Below, piece after piece: positions 36,424-43,778 of a stretch of DNA of 64,000 bases; within the stretch, counting starts at the first letter, position 1; every line of letters starts with the position of its first letter. This DNA comes from Pseudohoeflea sp964511625 (lineage in GTDB: Bacteria; Pseudomonadota; Alphaproteobacteria; Rhizobiales; Rhizobiaceae), in the NCBI GenBank assembly GCA_964511625.1, contig CAZEJG010000014.1, forward strand, positions 17,007 to 81,006. The letters run 5' to 3'. A program made the translations under genes and the position numbers. Under the pieces are notes generated by a model, which ran no database searches, was not told the DNA's origin, and saw only the letters and a program-made list of their open reading frames with translations.

Positions 36424-37596
36424 TCAGGCGGCGTTTTGGCCCGCAAGCCGTGAAAGCCTGCGGGCATTGATCTTCTCGAACGCCTTCTGGAAGGCGTTTA
36501 TATCATCCCGGCTGGTTGCCGTACCGAGACTGATGCGCACGGCGCCCAGATCGGCGTCCGCGCCCATGGCTTTCAGCACATGGCTCGCGCCAACCTTTCC
36601 GGACGAGCAGGCCGACCCGGAGGAAACGGCGATCCCTTCCATGTCGAAAGCGATCTGGGCTGTTTCGGCCTTCAGGCCGGGCAGCGACACATAGCTCGTG
36701 TTGGCAAGCCGTTCGACCCGCGCGCCGTGGATGACCACGTCGGGCGCTGTCTGGCGCATCCAGGCCTCGAGCATGTCACGGCGGGAGGCGAGATCGGGCA
36801 TGGCAGGAAGCGCGTCAATGGCGGTCTCTGCGGCCGCACCGAAGCCGGCGATGGCTGCAAGGTTCTCGGTCCCTGCGCGATGGCCCTTCTCCTGGCCGCC
36901 GCCGCGAATGAGCGCCGCCGGCATGAAGGTCTCCCCGCGGGTGACGAGCGCCCCCGCCCCCTTCGGCCCACCGATCTTGTGGGCCGAGAGGAACATGAAG
37001 TCCGCACCGAGCGCCTCGATGTCGATGGCAATGCGTCCGGCGGCCTGGACGGCGTCGACGACCATCACGCCGCCCGCAGCATGAACGATGTCGGCAATCT
37101 CGCGGATCGGCTGGACGACGCCGGTTTCGTTGTTGGCCAGTTGCAGGGCGAACATGACCTGCCCCGCGCCACGGGCCCGCGCGGACAACGCCTCGCGCAG
37201 GGCGTCCGGAACGACGCGTCCGTCGGCATCGACCGGCAGGGTGGTCACAGAATCCGCGGAAAAGCGGCCGCCGGCGAGAACGCAAGGGTGTTCGGTCGCA
37301 CCGATGAAGAGATGTGCGATCCTGACTGGCGACCGGCCCATGCGGAAATCGGGCGTCAGCACGTGGCTCGCCGCTTCGGTGGCGCCGGAGGTGAAGATCA
37401 CATGCTCGGGTTCGGCTCCGCAGAGACGGGCGACACTTGCGCGTGCTCTGGAGACGAGTTCGCGCGCGGCCCGGCCCTCGGCGTGAACCGAGGACGGATT
37501 TCCGGGCAGGTCGAGGGCCGCGACCATCGCATCGCGCGCATCTGCAAGCAGCGGCGCGGTCGCGTTGTAATCGAGATAGGTCCTCTGCCTCGTCAT
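36424..37596 (-). CDS. Cysteine desulfurase, IscS/NifS-like (group I)
   Basis: A 390-aa PLP enzyme. The PLP lysine is in FLSAHKIGGPKG and the persulfide cysteine ~330 in AVSSGSACSSGKVGASHVL, within the long flexible loop characteristic of group I (IscS/NifS); the N-terminus starts MTRQRTYLDYNATAPL. Standing directly upstream of sufB with a group II SufS in the same cluster, it gives two desulfurases within 6 kb. It may serve tRNA thiolation or other sulfur pathways as well. ATG 37596 is preferred on homology; upstream codons are random in look. A palindrome resembling an Irr ICE site lies 116 bp upstream. Confidence 0.93.
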   Translation of the reverse strand: MTRQRTYLDYNATAPLLADARDAMVAALDLPGNPSSVHAEGRAARELVSRARASVARLCGAEPEHVIFTSGATEAASHVLTPDFRMGRSPVRIAHLFIGATEHPCVLAGGRFSADSVTTLPVDADGRVVPDALREALSARARGAGQVMFALQLANNETGVVQPIREIADIVHAAGGVMVVDAVQAAGRIAIDIEALGADFMFLSAHKIGGPKGAGALVTRGETFMPAALIRGGGQEKGHRAGTENLAAIAGFGAAAETAIDALPAMPDLASRRDMLEAWMRQTAPDVVIHGARVERLANTSYVSLPGLKAETAQIAFDMEGIAVSSGSACSSGKVGASHVLKAMGADADLGAVRISLGTATSRDDINAFQKAFEKINARRLSRLAGQNAA

Positions 37597-37711
37597 CGTC
37601 CTCAGGGTTTCCGTGGGGTCCGGCGGCGGCGGCTCGGCCGGACGTTCGCATTTTTCTTGAATTTTCCGGCCCCGATGTCCTATGACACCTGCGACCCGTC
37701 GAAACGTGACA

Positions 37712-37730
37712 GTTTCGAACAATTCTAAAC
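37712..37730. promoter_or_regulatory. ICE-like (Irr) palindrome
   Basis: GTTTCGAACAATTCTAAAC, an imperfect 19-bp inverted repeat resembling the iron-control element bound by the rhizobial regulator Irr. It lies between the divergent desulfurase (-) and alpha/beta hydrolase (+) genes. The match is by eye. Confidence 0.4.
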
Positions 37731-37823
37731 TAGGTTTAGGTGGCGAGGCCGCCGCCGTCAAGACCGCCCGGGCCTTCTCAGCGGGAGTAGCCTGCGGTCT
37801 TTTCCGCGCATCCAGGAGTACAG

Positions 37824-38504
37824 ATGCCCGAAGTGATCTTCAACGGACCTGCCGGCCGGCTCGAGGGCCGCTACCAGCCCGGCAAGGAAAAGAACGCCCC
37901 GATCGCCATCGTTCTTCATCCGCATCCGCAGTTCGGCGGAACGATGAACAACCAGATCATCTACCAGCTGTTCTACATGTTCCAGGAGCGCGGCTTTACC
38001 ACGCTCCGCTTCAATTTCCGCTCCATCGGCCGCAGCCAGGGCGAGTTCGACCACGGTTCGGGCGAACTCTCCGATGCGGCAGCCGCGCTCGACTGGGTGC
38101 AAAGCCTGCATCCGGATTCGAAGAACTGCTGGGTCGCCGGCTATTCCTTCGGCGCCTGGATCGGCATGCAGCTTCTGATGCGCCGCCCGGAGATCGAGGG
38201 TTTTATCTCGGTCGCGCCGCAGCCCAACATCTACGACTTCTCGTTCCTGGCCCCCTGCCCCTCCTCCGGCCTGATCATTCACGGCTCGGGTGACCGGGTG
38301 GCGCCGGAGAAGGACGTCAACGGCCTCGTCGAGAAGCTCAAGCTGCAAAAGGGCATCCTGATCACCCAGAAGCTGATTCCGGACGCCAACCACTTCTTCG
38401 CCAACAAGATCGACGAGCTGATCGGCGAATGCGAGGACTATCTCGACCGTCGCCTGGCGGGCGAACTGGTGCCGAACGCCGCGCCGCAGAAGAAGCTGAA
38501 GTAG
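37824..38504 (+). CDS. Alpha/beta hydrolase
   Basis: A 226-aa alpha/beta-hydrolase of the dienelactone-hydrolase-like group. Catalytic candidates are Ser108 (VAGYSFGAWIG), Asp157 (IIHGSGDRVAP) and His190 (PDANHFFANK); the oxyanion-side motif is VLHPHPQFGGTMNNQ. Such proteins are widespread beside Fe-S assembly genes in rhizobia, but their substrate is unknown; an esterase or transacylase role is possible. The start ATG 37824 is preceded by AGGAG. It diverges from the cysteine desulfurase and is followed by a bidirectional terminator. Confidence 0.88.
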   Translation: MPEVIFNGPAGRLEGRYQPGKEKNAPIAIVLHPHPQFGGTMNNQIIYQLFYMFQERGFTTLRFNFRSIGRSQGEFDHGSGELSDAAAALDWVQSLHPDSKNCWVAGYSFGAWIGMQLLMRRPEIEGFISVAPQPNIYDFSFLAPCPSSGLIIHGSGDRVAPEKDVNGLVEKLKLQKGILITQKLIPDANHFFANKIDELIGECEDYLDRRLAGELVPNAAPQKKLK

Positions 38505-38528
38505 GTTTCTGTCCAACACTGATGTGAC

Positions 38529-38555
38529 AAACGGCGGGCTTCGGCCCGCCGTTTT
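38529..38555. terminator. Bidirectional intrinsic terminator
   Basis: AAACGGCGGGC, loop TTCG, GCCCGCCGTTTT, a perfect stem with A-run and T-run on the two sides. It serves the hydrolase (+) and the methyltransferase (-). Confidence 0.92.
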
Positions 38556-39187
38556 CATTTCCAGTCGATCCTTCTGGCCATCAGGATGTTGCGACCGCCG
38601 GCCGCCATGTCGCCGAGCACAAGATCGACGACCTCCATGCCCTCTTCGGAGAACAAGACGCGATACCCTTCCGGCGAGAAGCTCGAATGGTAGACGGGAT
38701 CGGCACCCACGGCGCCGAGCACCTCGCCCTCCTCGTCGCCCACGGTCAGCAACACGTGGCCGCCGGATACCAGATGCCGGGAGATGGTGCGGACAGATTG
38801 CCGTTGGCCTTCTGGCATCAGGTGAAAGAACGAATCCCAGCCGATGATCGCATCGAAGCGACGTCCGAGATCGAAGTCGCGCATGTCGGCCTCGATCCAG
38901 GTGGCCAGAGGAAACCTCTCCCTGGCGATCCCGAGCATCACGGAGGAAAAGTCGAGACCTGTGACGTCATGGCCCGCCTCGATGAAATGGCGGGCGATCG
39001 GCTCGCCCGCGCCGCAGCCGAGATCGAGCACCGATCCATTCGCAGGCATGGCGGCGCGCAACCGCGCAAGCCAGTTTCCCTCGAGGATCAGACGTCTGTC
39101 ACGGGTGGTGTCGAAGAAGTGCGCCTGCCGGTCATAGACCGCACGCGTGGTCTCGGCGACGGAGCGGAGGTCGTCGTCCCCGCTCAT
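38555..39187 (-). CDS. Class I SAM-dependent methyltransferase
   Basis: A 210-aa methyltransferase. SAM motif I is SVLDLGCGAGEPIARHFIE; the acidic loop is VTGLDFSSVMLGIARERFP; motif post-I/II is DAIIGWDSFFHLMP, and GGHVLLTVG follows. Small-molecule substrate unknown; not recognisable as a named family. ATG 39187 is five bases after the lolD stop, so it is the last gene of a proS-lolC-lolD-methyltransferase operon. Confidence 0.85.
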   Translation of the reverse strand: MSGDDDLRSVAETTRAVYDRQAHFFDTTRDRRLILEGNWLARLRAAMPANGSVLDLGCGAGEPIARHFIEAGHDVTGLDFSSVMLGIARERFPLATWIEADMRDFDLGRRFDAIIGWDSFFHLMPEGQRQSVRTISRHLVSGGHVLLTVGDEEGEVLGAVGADPVYHSSFSPEGYRVLFSEEGMEVVDLVLGDMAAGGRNILMARRIDWK

Positions 39188-39192
39188 CGGCG

Positions 39193-39891
39193 TCAGAGGC
39201 GTTTGAGGTCGTACTCGACCACCTTGCCGTCCTGCAGCGTGACGCAACGGTCCATCAAACTCGCCAGTTCGTGGTTGTGGGTGGCGATCATGGCCGAAAG
39301 ACCTGACTGGCGCACCAGGGCATCGAGCGCCTCGAAGACATAGCCGGCGGTCTCGGGATCGAGGTTTCCGGTCGGCTCGTCGGCCAGAAGCAGGCTCGGC
39401 GCATTGGCCACCGCACGGGCGATCGCCACGCGCTGCTGCTCGCCGCCCGAGAGTTCGGCCGGACGGTGGTCGCCCCGGTGACCGATGCGCATGTATTCGA
39501 GCAGCTGCTCGGCGCGCGCCTTGGCTTCCGGTCGCGACAGGCCGGCGATCAACTGCGGCATCATGATGTTCTCGAGCGCCGAGAACTCCGGCAGGAGATG
39601 GTGGAACTGGTAGACGAAGCCGATCTCCGAGCGGCGCACGGCTGTACGTTCGGCGTCACCGAGATGCTCGCAGGCGCGACCGGAGACGACCACCTCGCCT
39701 TCGTCGGGATGTTCGAGAAGACCCGCGATCTGCAGAAGCGTCGACTTTCCCGTCCCTGACGGTGCGACGAGCGCCACCGTCTCACCGGGCCTGAGCGTGA
39801 AATCGGCGCCATCGAGAATGACGAGATCGCGCTCGCCCTGCAGGAAATGGCGGCCGACGCCCTTGAGTTCGAGTACGTTCGGGGACTGCAA
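39193..39891 (-). CDS. lolD: Lipoprotein-releasing ABC transporter ATPase LolD
   Basis: A 232-aa ATPase that powers release of outer-membrane lipoproteins from the inner membrane. Walker A APSGTGKSTLLQ, signature LSGGEQQRVAIARA, Walker B LLLADEPTGNLD, H-loop IATHNHEL; the EFSALENIMMPQLIAG segment is typical of LolD. It starts nine bases after lolC. MacB-type ATPases look similar, but the neighbour LolC settles the call. Confidence 0.95.
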   Translation of the reverse strand: MQSPNVLELKGVGRHFLQGERDLVILDGADFTLRPGETVALVAPSGTGKSTLLQIAGLLEHPDEGEVVVSGRACEHLGDAERTAVRRSEIGFVYQFHHLLPEFSALENIMMPQLIAGLSRPEAKARAEQLLEYMRIGHRGDHRPAELSGGEQQRVAIARAVANAPSLLLADEPTGNLDPETAGYVFEALDALVRQSGLSAMIATHNHELASLMDRCVTLQDGKVVEYDLKRL

Positions 39892-39900
39892 CCGCCCCTC

Positions 39901-41208
39901 CTATTCGTATCTGAGCGCCTGAACCGGATCGAGCCGGGACGCGCGCCAGGAGGGGATAAGGGTGGCGATGAAGGACAGGCCCAGCGCTACGAAGAGAACC
40001 GTCAGCGTTTCGCCCGTCTCCATGTCCGCAGGCAGTTGGCTGAGGAAATAGAGTTCGGGATCGAAGATCACCGTGCCCGACACCCAGGAGAAAAACTGGC
40101 GGATGCTCTCGATGTTGAGACAGACGATGATGCCGAGGAGGAAGCCCGCAAAGGTCCCGGCCACGCCGATCGCCGCGCCCGTCATGAAGAAGATCCGCAT
40201 GATCGAGGCAGATGTCGCGCCCATCGTCCTCAGAATGGCGATGTCGCGCCCCTTGTCCTTGACCAGCATGATCAGGCCGGAAACAATGTTGAGCGCGGCG
40301 ACCAGGATGATGAGCGTCAGGATCAGGAACATCACGTTGCGCTCGACCTGAAGCGCATTGAAGAAGGTCTGGTTGCGCTGGCGCCAGTCGGTGATGAAGA
40401 TCTGCCGTCCGGCAGCCTGCTCGATCGCTCCGCGCATCGCGTCGACATTGTCCGGATCGGAAATCATGATCTCGATCGACTGAACGGTGCCTTCCGAATT
40501 GAAGTAGAGCTGCGCCTCTTCGAGCGGCATGTAGATGATGGTCGAATCGTACTCGCTCATCCCCACTTCGAAGATGGCAGAGACCGGATAGCCCTTGACG
40601 CGCGGGGTCACACCGAAGGGCGTGACGTCTCCCTCGGGCGCGATCAGCGTGATCGTGTCGCCGACAGACAGGCCGAGCGAGTCGGCCATCCTCGACCCGA
40701 GTGCCACACCCTCGCCCGCCGCGAAGCCGACCAGATCGCCGGACCGGATGTTGCCGGAAACCATCCTGAGATCGGCGAGATCCTCGGCGCGGATACCACG
40801 GACATAGGCGCCGGTGCCGGCTCCCCCCTGCCCGGAAGCGAGCGTCTGCCCCTCCACCAGCGGAATGGCTTCGGTGACGCCGGGGACGGCGCGGAATTTC
40901 TTCGCCAGTTCTGCGTAGTCGTTGAGCGGCTGGTCGATGGGCTGGACGATCATGTGACCGTTGACGCCCAGGATGCGCTCGATGAGCTGGGTGCGGAAGC
41001 CGTTCATCACCGCCATGACGATGATGAGCGTGGCGACCCCGAGCATGATGCCGACGAAGGAGAAGCCGGCAATCACCGAGATGAAGGCTTCCTTGCGCCG
41101 GGCGCGGAGATAGCGCCAGGCCACCAGACGTTCGAACGCGGAGAAGGGACGCGCGGGGGCCGGCAGGTCGTTTGCGGCCGCCTCCCCTGTGGTGCTCGTC
41201 TCGGTCAT
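39901..41208 (-). CDS. lolC: Lipoprotein-releasing permease LolC/E
   Basis: A 435-aa inner-membrane permease. The first helix (FISVIAGFSFVGIMLGVATLIIVMAVMNGF) and three C-terminal helices (IVSGLIMLVKDKGRDIAILRTMGA; GVAGTFAGFLLGIIVCLN; LTVLFVALGLSFIATLIPSW) flank a large periplasmic domain, the MacB/FtsX-like LolC fold. It ends DPVQALRYE, the usual LolC/E end. Like other alphaproteobacteria, only one such permease gene accompanies lolD, so it probably works as a homodimer. ATG 41208 has AGGAG upstream; the frame continues five codons further. Confidence 0.95.
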   Translation of the reverse strand: MTETSTTGEAAANDLPAPARPFSAFERLVAWRYLRARRKEAFISVIAGFSFVGIMLGVATLIIVMAVMNGFRTQLIERILGVNGHMIVQPIDQPLNDYAELAKKFRAVPGVTEAIPLVEGQTLASGQGGAGTGAYVRGIRAEDLADLRMVSGNIRSGDLVGFAAGEGVALGSRMADSLGLSVGDTITLIAPEGDVTPFGVTPRVKGYPVSAIFEVGMSEYDSTIIYMPLEEAQLYFNSEGTVQSIEIMISDPDNVDAMRGAIEQAAGRQIFITDWRQRNQTFFNALQVERNVMFLILTLIILVAALNIVSGLIMLVKDKGRDIAILRTMGATSASIMRIFFMTGAAIGVAGTFAGFLLGIIVCLNIESIRQFFSWVSGTVIFDPELYFLSQLPADMETGETLTVLFVALGLSFIATLIPSWRASRLDPVQALRYE

Positions 41209-41234
41209 TCCGTCTCCTAACACGCTTCGGCCAG

Positions 41235-42572
41235 TCAGGCCGTAAAGCGATTGATGGCGGCCTCGACCGTCAGCGTCTCGCGCTCACCGGTCTTGCGGTT
41301 CTTGATTTCGACGTTGCCCTCGGCGACGGCACGCGGTCCGGCGATCACCTGCCAGGGCAGACCGATCAGGTCGGCGGTGGCGAACTTCACGCCGGCGCGT
41401 TCGTCGCGGTCGTCATGCAGGAAGTCGACCCCGGCATTAGCGAGCGCGGTTTCGATCTTCTCGCAGGCGGCGTCGCAGCCCTCGTCGCCCGGCTTCATGT
41501 TGATGAGGCCGACCTTGAAGGGCGCCACGCTCTCCGGCCAGATGATGCCGGCCTCGTCGTGCGAAGCCTCGATAATGGCGGCCAGCAGGCGCGACGGGCC
41601 GATGCCGTAGGAGCCCATGGAGACGAAATGCTGCTTGCCGTCGGGTCCCTGTACGGAGGCACCCATAGGCTCGGAATATTTGGTGCCGAAATGGAAGATG
41701 TGGCCGACCTCGATGCCGCGGGCCGACACCTTGATGTCGTCGCCGAGGGCCTTCCAGGCATCCTGCGCCCACTCTTCCTTTTCCATGATCTCGTCGGTAG
41801 CGGCGAAGGGCGTGGTCCACTTGTCGACGATCGAAGCGATTGCCGCGTCGTCATCGTAATTGAGATCCGCCGACGGCACGTCGAAGCGTTCGAAGTCACG
41901 ATGACAGAAGACTTCGGACTCTCCCGTCTCGGCCAGGATAATGAACTCGTGGCTGAGATTGCCGCCGATCGGGCCGGTGTCGGCGCGCATCGGGATCGAC
42001 TTCAGGCCGCAACGGTCGAAAGTCCGGAGGTAGGAGACGAACATGCGGTTGTAGGCAGCCTTGGAGGCCTCGTAATCGAGGTCGAAGGAATAGGCGTCCT
42101 TCATCAGGAACTCACGGCCGCGCATGACGCCGAAGCGCGGACGGCGCTCGTCGCGGAACTTCCATTGGATGTGGTAGAGGTTGAGCGGCAGGTCCTTGTA
42201 GGACTTCACGTAGGAGCGGAAGATGTCGGTGACCATCTCCTCGTTAGTCGGACCGTAGAGCATCTCGCGCTCCATACGGTCTTCGATACGGAGCATTTCC
42301 TTGCCGTAATCGTCGTAACGACCGCTTTCACGCCAGAGTTCGGCGGACTGGATGGTCGGCATCAGGATCTCGACGGCGCCGGCCCGGTTCTGCTCTTCGC
42401 GGACGATGTCGCAGACCTTGTCGAGCGCGATCTTGCCGAGCGGCAGCCAGGAATAGATGCCGGCGGCCTGCTGCTTGATCATGCCCGCCCGCGTCATCAG
42501 GCGGTGGGAGACGATCTCCGCTTCACGGGGGCTCTCCTTCAGGATCGGGAGAAAGAATTTCGACAGGCGCAT
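41235..42572 (-). CDS. proS: Prolyl-tRNA synthetase
   Basis: A 445-aa class II aminoacyl-tRNA synthetase. Class II motif 1 lies in KIALDKVCDIVREEQNRAGAVEILMPTIQ, motif 2 in IQWKFRDERRPRFGVMRGREFLMKDAYSF, and motif 3 in SYGIGPSRLLAAIIEASHD; the C-terminal anticodon-binding domain follows. The editing insertion domain of long bacterial ProRS is missing, giving the short alphaproteobacterial form. ATG 42572 gives MRLSKFFLPILKESP, the conserved N-terminus; upstream codons are not conserved-looking. It heads the proS-lolC-lolD-methyltransferase operon. Confidence 0.97.
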   Translation of the reverse strand: MRLSKFFLPILKESPREAEIVSHRLMTRAGMIKQQAAGIYSWLPLGKIALDKVCDIVREEQNRAGAVEILMPTIQSAELWRESGRYDDYGKEMLRIEDRMEREMLYGPTNEEMVTDIFRSYVKSYKDLPLNLYHIQWKFRDERRPRFGVMRGREFLMKDAYSFDLDYEASKAAYNRMFVSYLRTFDRCGLKSIPMRADTGPIGGNLSHEFIILAETGESEVFCHRDFERFDVPSADLNYDDDAAIASIVDKWTTPFAATDEIMEKEEWAQDAWKALGDDIKVSARGIEVGHIFHFGTKYSEPMGASVQGPDGKQHFVSMGSYGIGPSRLLAAIIEASHDEAGIIWPESVAPFKVGLINMKPGDEGCDAACEKIETALANAGVDFLHDDRDERAGVKFATADLIGLPWQVIAGPRAVAEGNVEIKNRKTGERETLTVEAAINRFTA

Positions 42573-42869
42573 CGGGATACTCTCGTTTGAATACCGGCCT
42601 GAGGGCCGATTGGGGCAAAATGCGGGCCGACCGGGCATTTCAAAGCCCTGGCAAGCCGTCTTGCAGGCAATTTTCAAGCAAAGACGAAGACTTGCATGAG
42701 TTGGCCGCGAGTCGGCCGGAACCGCATCGTCGCAGCGTTTCTAGCCGCTTCCCGATATAAAGAAAACCCGCCGACGATGCTCTGCCCAATGTGACAGAAA
42801 ATCGACAATTGGCGACGAATCCCTCCACAAAATGAGTGACAAAGGGCCGCAGATGCGTTAGCACTATGG

Positions 42870-43024
42870 CCATAAATGAGGCATCACCCACGTGGCGATG
42901 CCCAAATCGCGGTCAAATGTCTTGGGAGGATAGGATCTCAGGCGCGCCGACCGGCGCAGCCCCCGGTTCAGGGAAAAAGATCACGCGAAAACTGAAACAA
43001 GGCTTCTGGCCTTGTTTTTTTTTG
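42870..43024 (+). ncRNA. Candidate trans-acting sRNA (alpha-r9-like)
   Basis: A ~490-bp gap between proS and DUF1467 (both -) ends in a strong plus-strand terminator that no plus-strand protein gene explains. Upstream is a weak promoter, GTGACA (42836-42841), 17 bp, TAGCAC (42859-42864), predicting a transcript of ~150 nt. From memory, the rhizobial sRNA Smr9C (alpha-r9 family, ~150 nt) lies between proS and a small DUF1467-type gene; the position fits, but I could not compare the sequence. Confidence 0.55.
42995..43024 (+). terminator. Intrinsic terminator of the candidate sRNA
   Basis: AAACAAGGC, loop TTCTG, GCCTTGTTT with a nine-base T-run. Strong on the plus strand, weaker on the minus strand. 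Confidence 0.88.
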
Positions 43025-43061
43025 CCTTGTTGAGTTGTGCGGGAAGACGACCGGCGCCGGA

Positions 43062-43331
43062 CTATTTGAAGTCCGGGAAAAGGGCCATGACATCCTGGAT
43101 CGAATAGCCGCCATAGACGGTCAGAGCGACATAGGCACCGAAGACGACTGCCGACACTATCGTCGTGCGGAGCACCACTTTCCACAGACTGAAATTGGCA
43201 GGCGCACTGGCAACAGTACCCGGCGCCACATCATTCTCGTCGTCCTGCGACCTGTGTCCGAACGGCAGGACGACGAAGAGCATCACCCACCAGATGATGA
43301 AGAAAATAGCAAAACCCGTTCCGAAACCCAT
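43062..43331 (-). CDS. DUF1467 family membrane protein
   Basis: An 89-aa protein of the DUF1467 family: two helices (GFAIFFIIWWVMLFVVLPFG and KVVLRTTIVSAVVFGAYVALTVYG) separated by a polar loop. Function unknown. It lies 11 bp downstream of mce and is the last gene of the nuo-birA-rnj-mce run. Its stable place near proS in rhizobia suggests position more than function. Confidence 0.88.
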   Translation of the reverse strand: MGFGTGFAIFFIIWWVMLFVVLPFGHRSQDDENDVAPGTVASAPANFSLWKVVLRTTIVSAVVFGAYVALTVYGGYSIQDVMALFPDFK

Positions 43332-43342
43332 GTCCGGCTCCG

Positions 43343-43750
43343 TCAGTTGGCCTGTTCGAGTTCGACGAGCGTGCCGTTGAAATCCTTGGGATGAAGGAAA
43401 AGCACCGGCTTTCCGTGAGCGCCGGTCTTCGGCTCCCCGTTGCCAAGCACCCTGGCGCCGGCCTCCTTCAGCCGGTCGCGCGCGGCGAGGATGTCGTCGA
43501 CCTCGTAACAGACGTGATGAATGCCGCCCGACGCGTTGCGTTCGAGAAAGGCGGCGATGGGCGAGTCCGCACCGAGCGGCTCGAGAAGTTCGATCTTTGT
43601 GTTCGGCAACTCGACGAAGACGACCGTGACACCGTGCTCGGGCAGCGGCTGCGGATCGGAGACCCTGGCGCCGAGTGGGCCGGAATACTGCGCTACTGCG
43701 GCGGCCAGATCCGGCACGGCAATGGCGACATGATTGAGGCGTCCCAGCAT
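43343..43750 (-). CDS. mce: Methylmalonyl-CoA epimerase
   Basis: A 135-aa vicinal-oxygen-chelate enzyme that interconverts the (S) and (R) forms of methylmalonyl-CoA in propionate metabolism. It starts MLGRLNHVAIAVPDL with metal-ligand His7; the second module has GIHHVCYEVDDI, and HPKDFNGTLVELEQ carries the terminal Glu ligand. Full length. It lies 28 bp after rnj. No mutase gene is nearby, so the pathway is completed elsewhere. Confidence 0.93.
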   Translation of the reverse strand: MLGRLNHVAIAVPDLAAAVAQYSGPLGARVSDPQPLPEHGVTVVFVELPNTKIELLEPLGADSPIAAFLERNASGGIHHVCYEVDDILAARDRLKEAGARVLGNGEPKTGAHGKPVLFLHPKDFNGTLVELEQAN

Positions 43751-43778
43751 GGCATCGCTCCTCCCCGCGAGCGTTGGT

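Noticed and set aside
42640..42891. 83-codon minus-strand frame between DUF1467 and proS
   Set aside because: No ribosome site, random composition, and it overlaps the candidate sRNA promoter.
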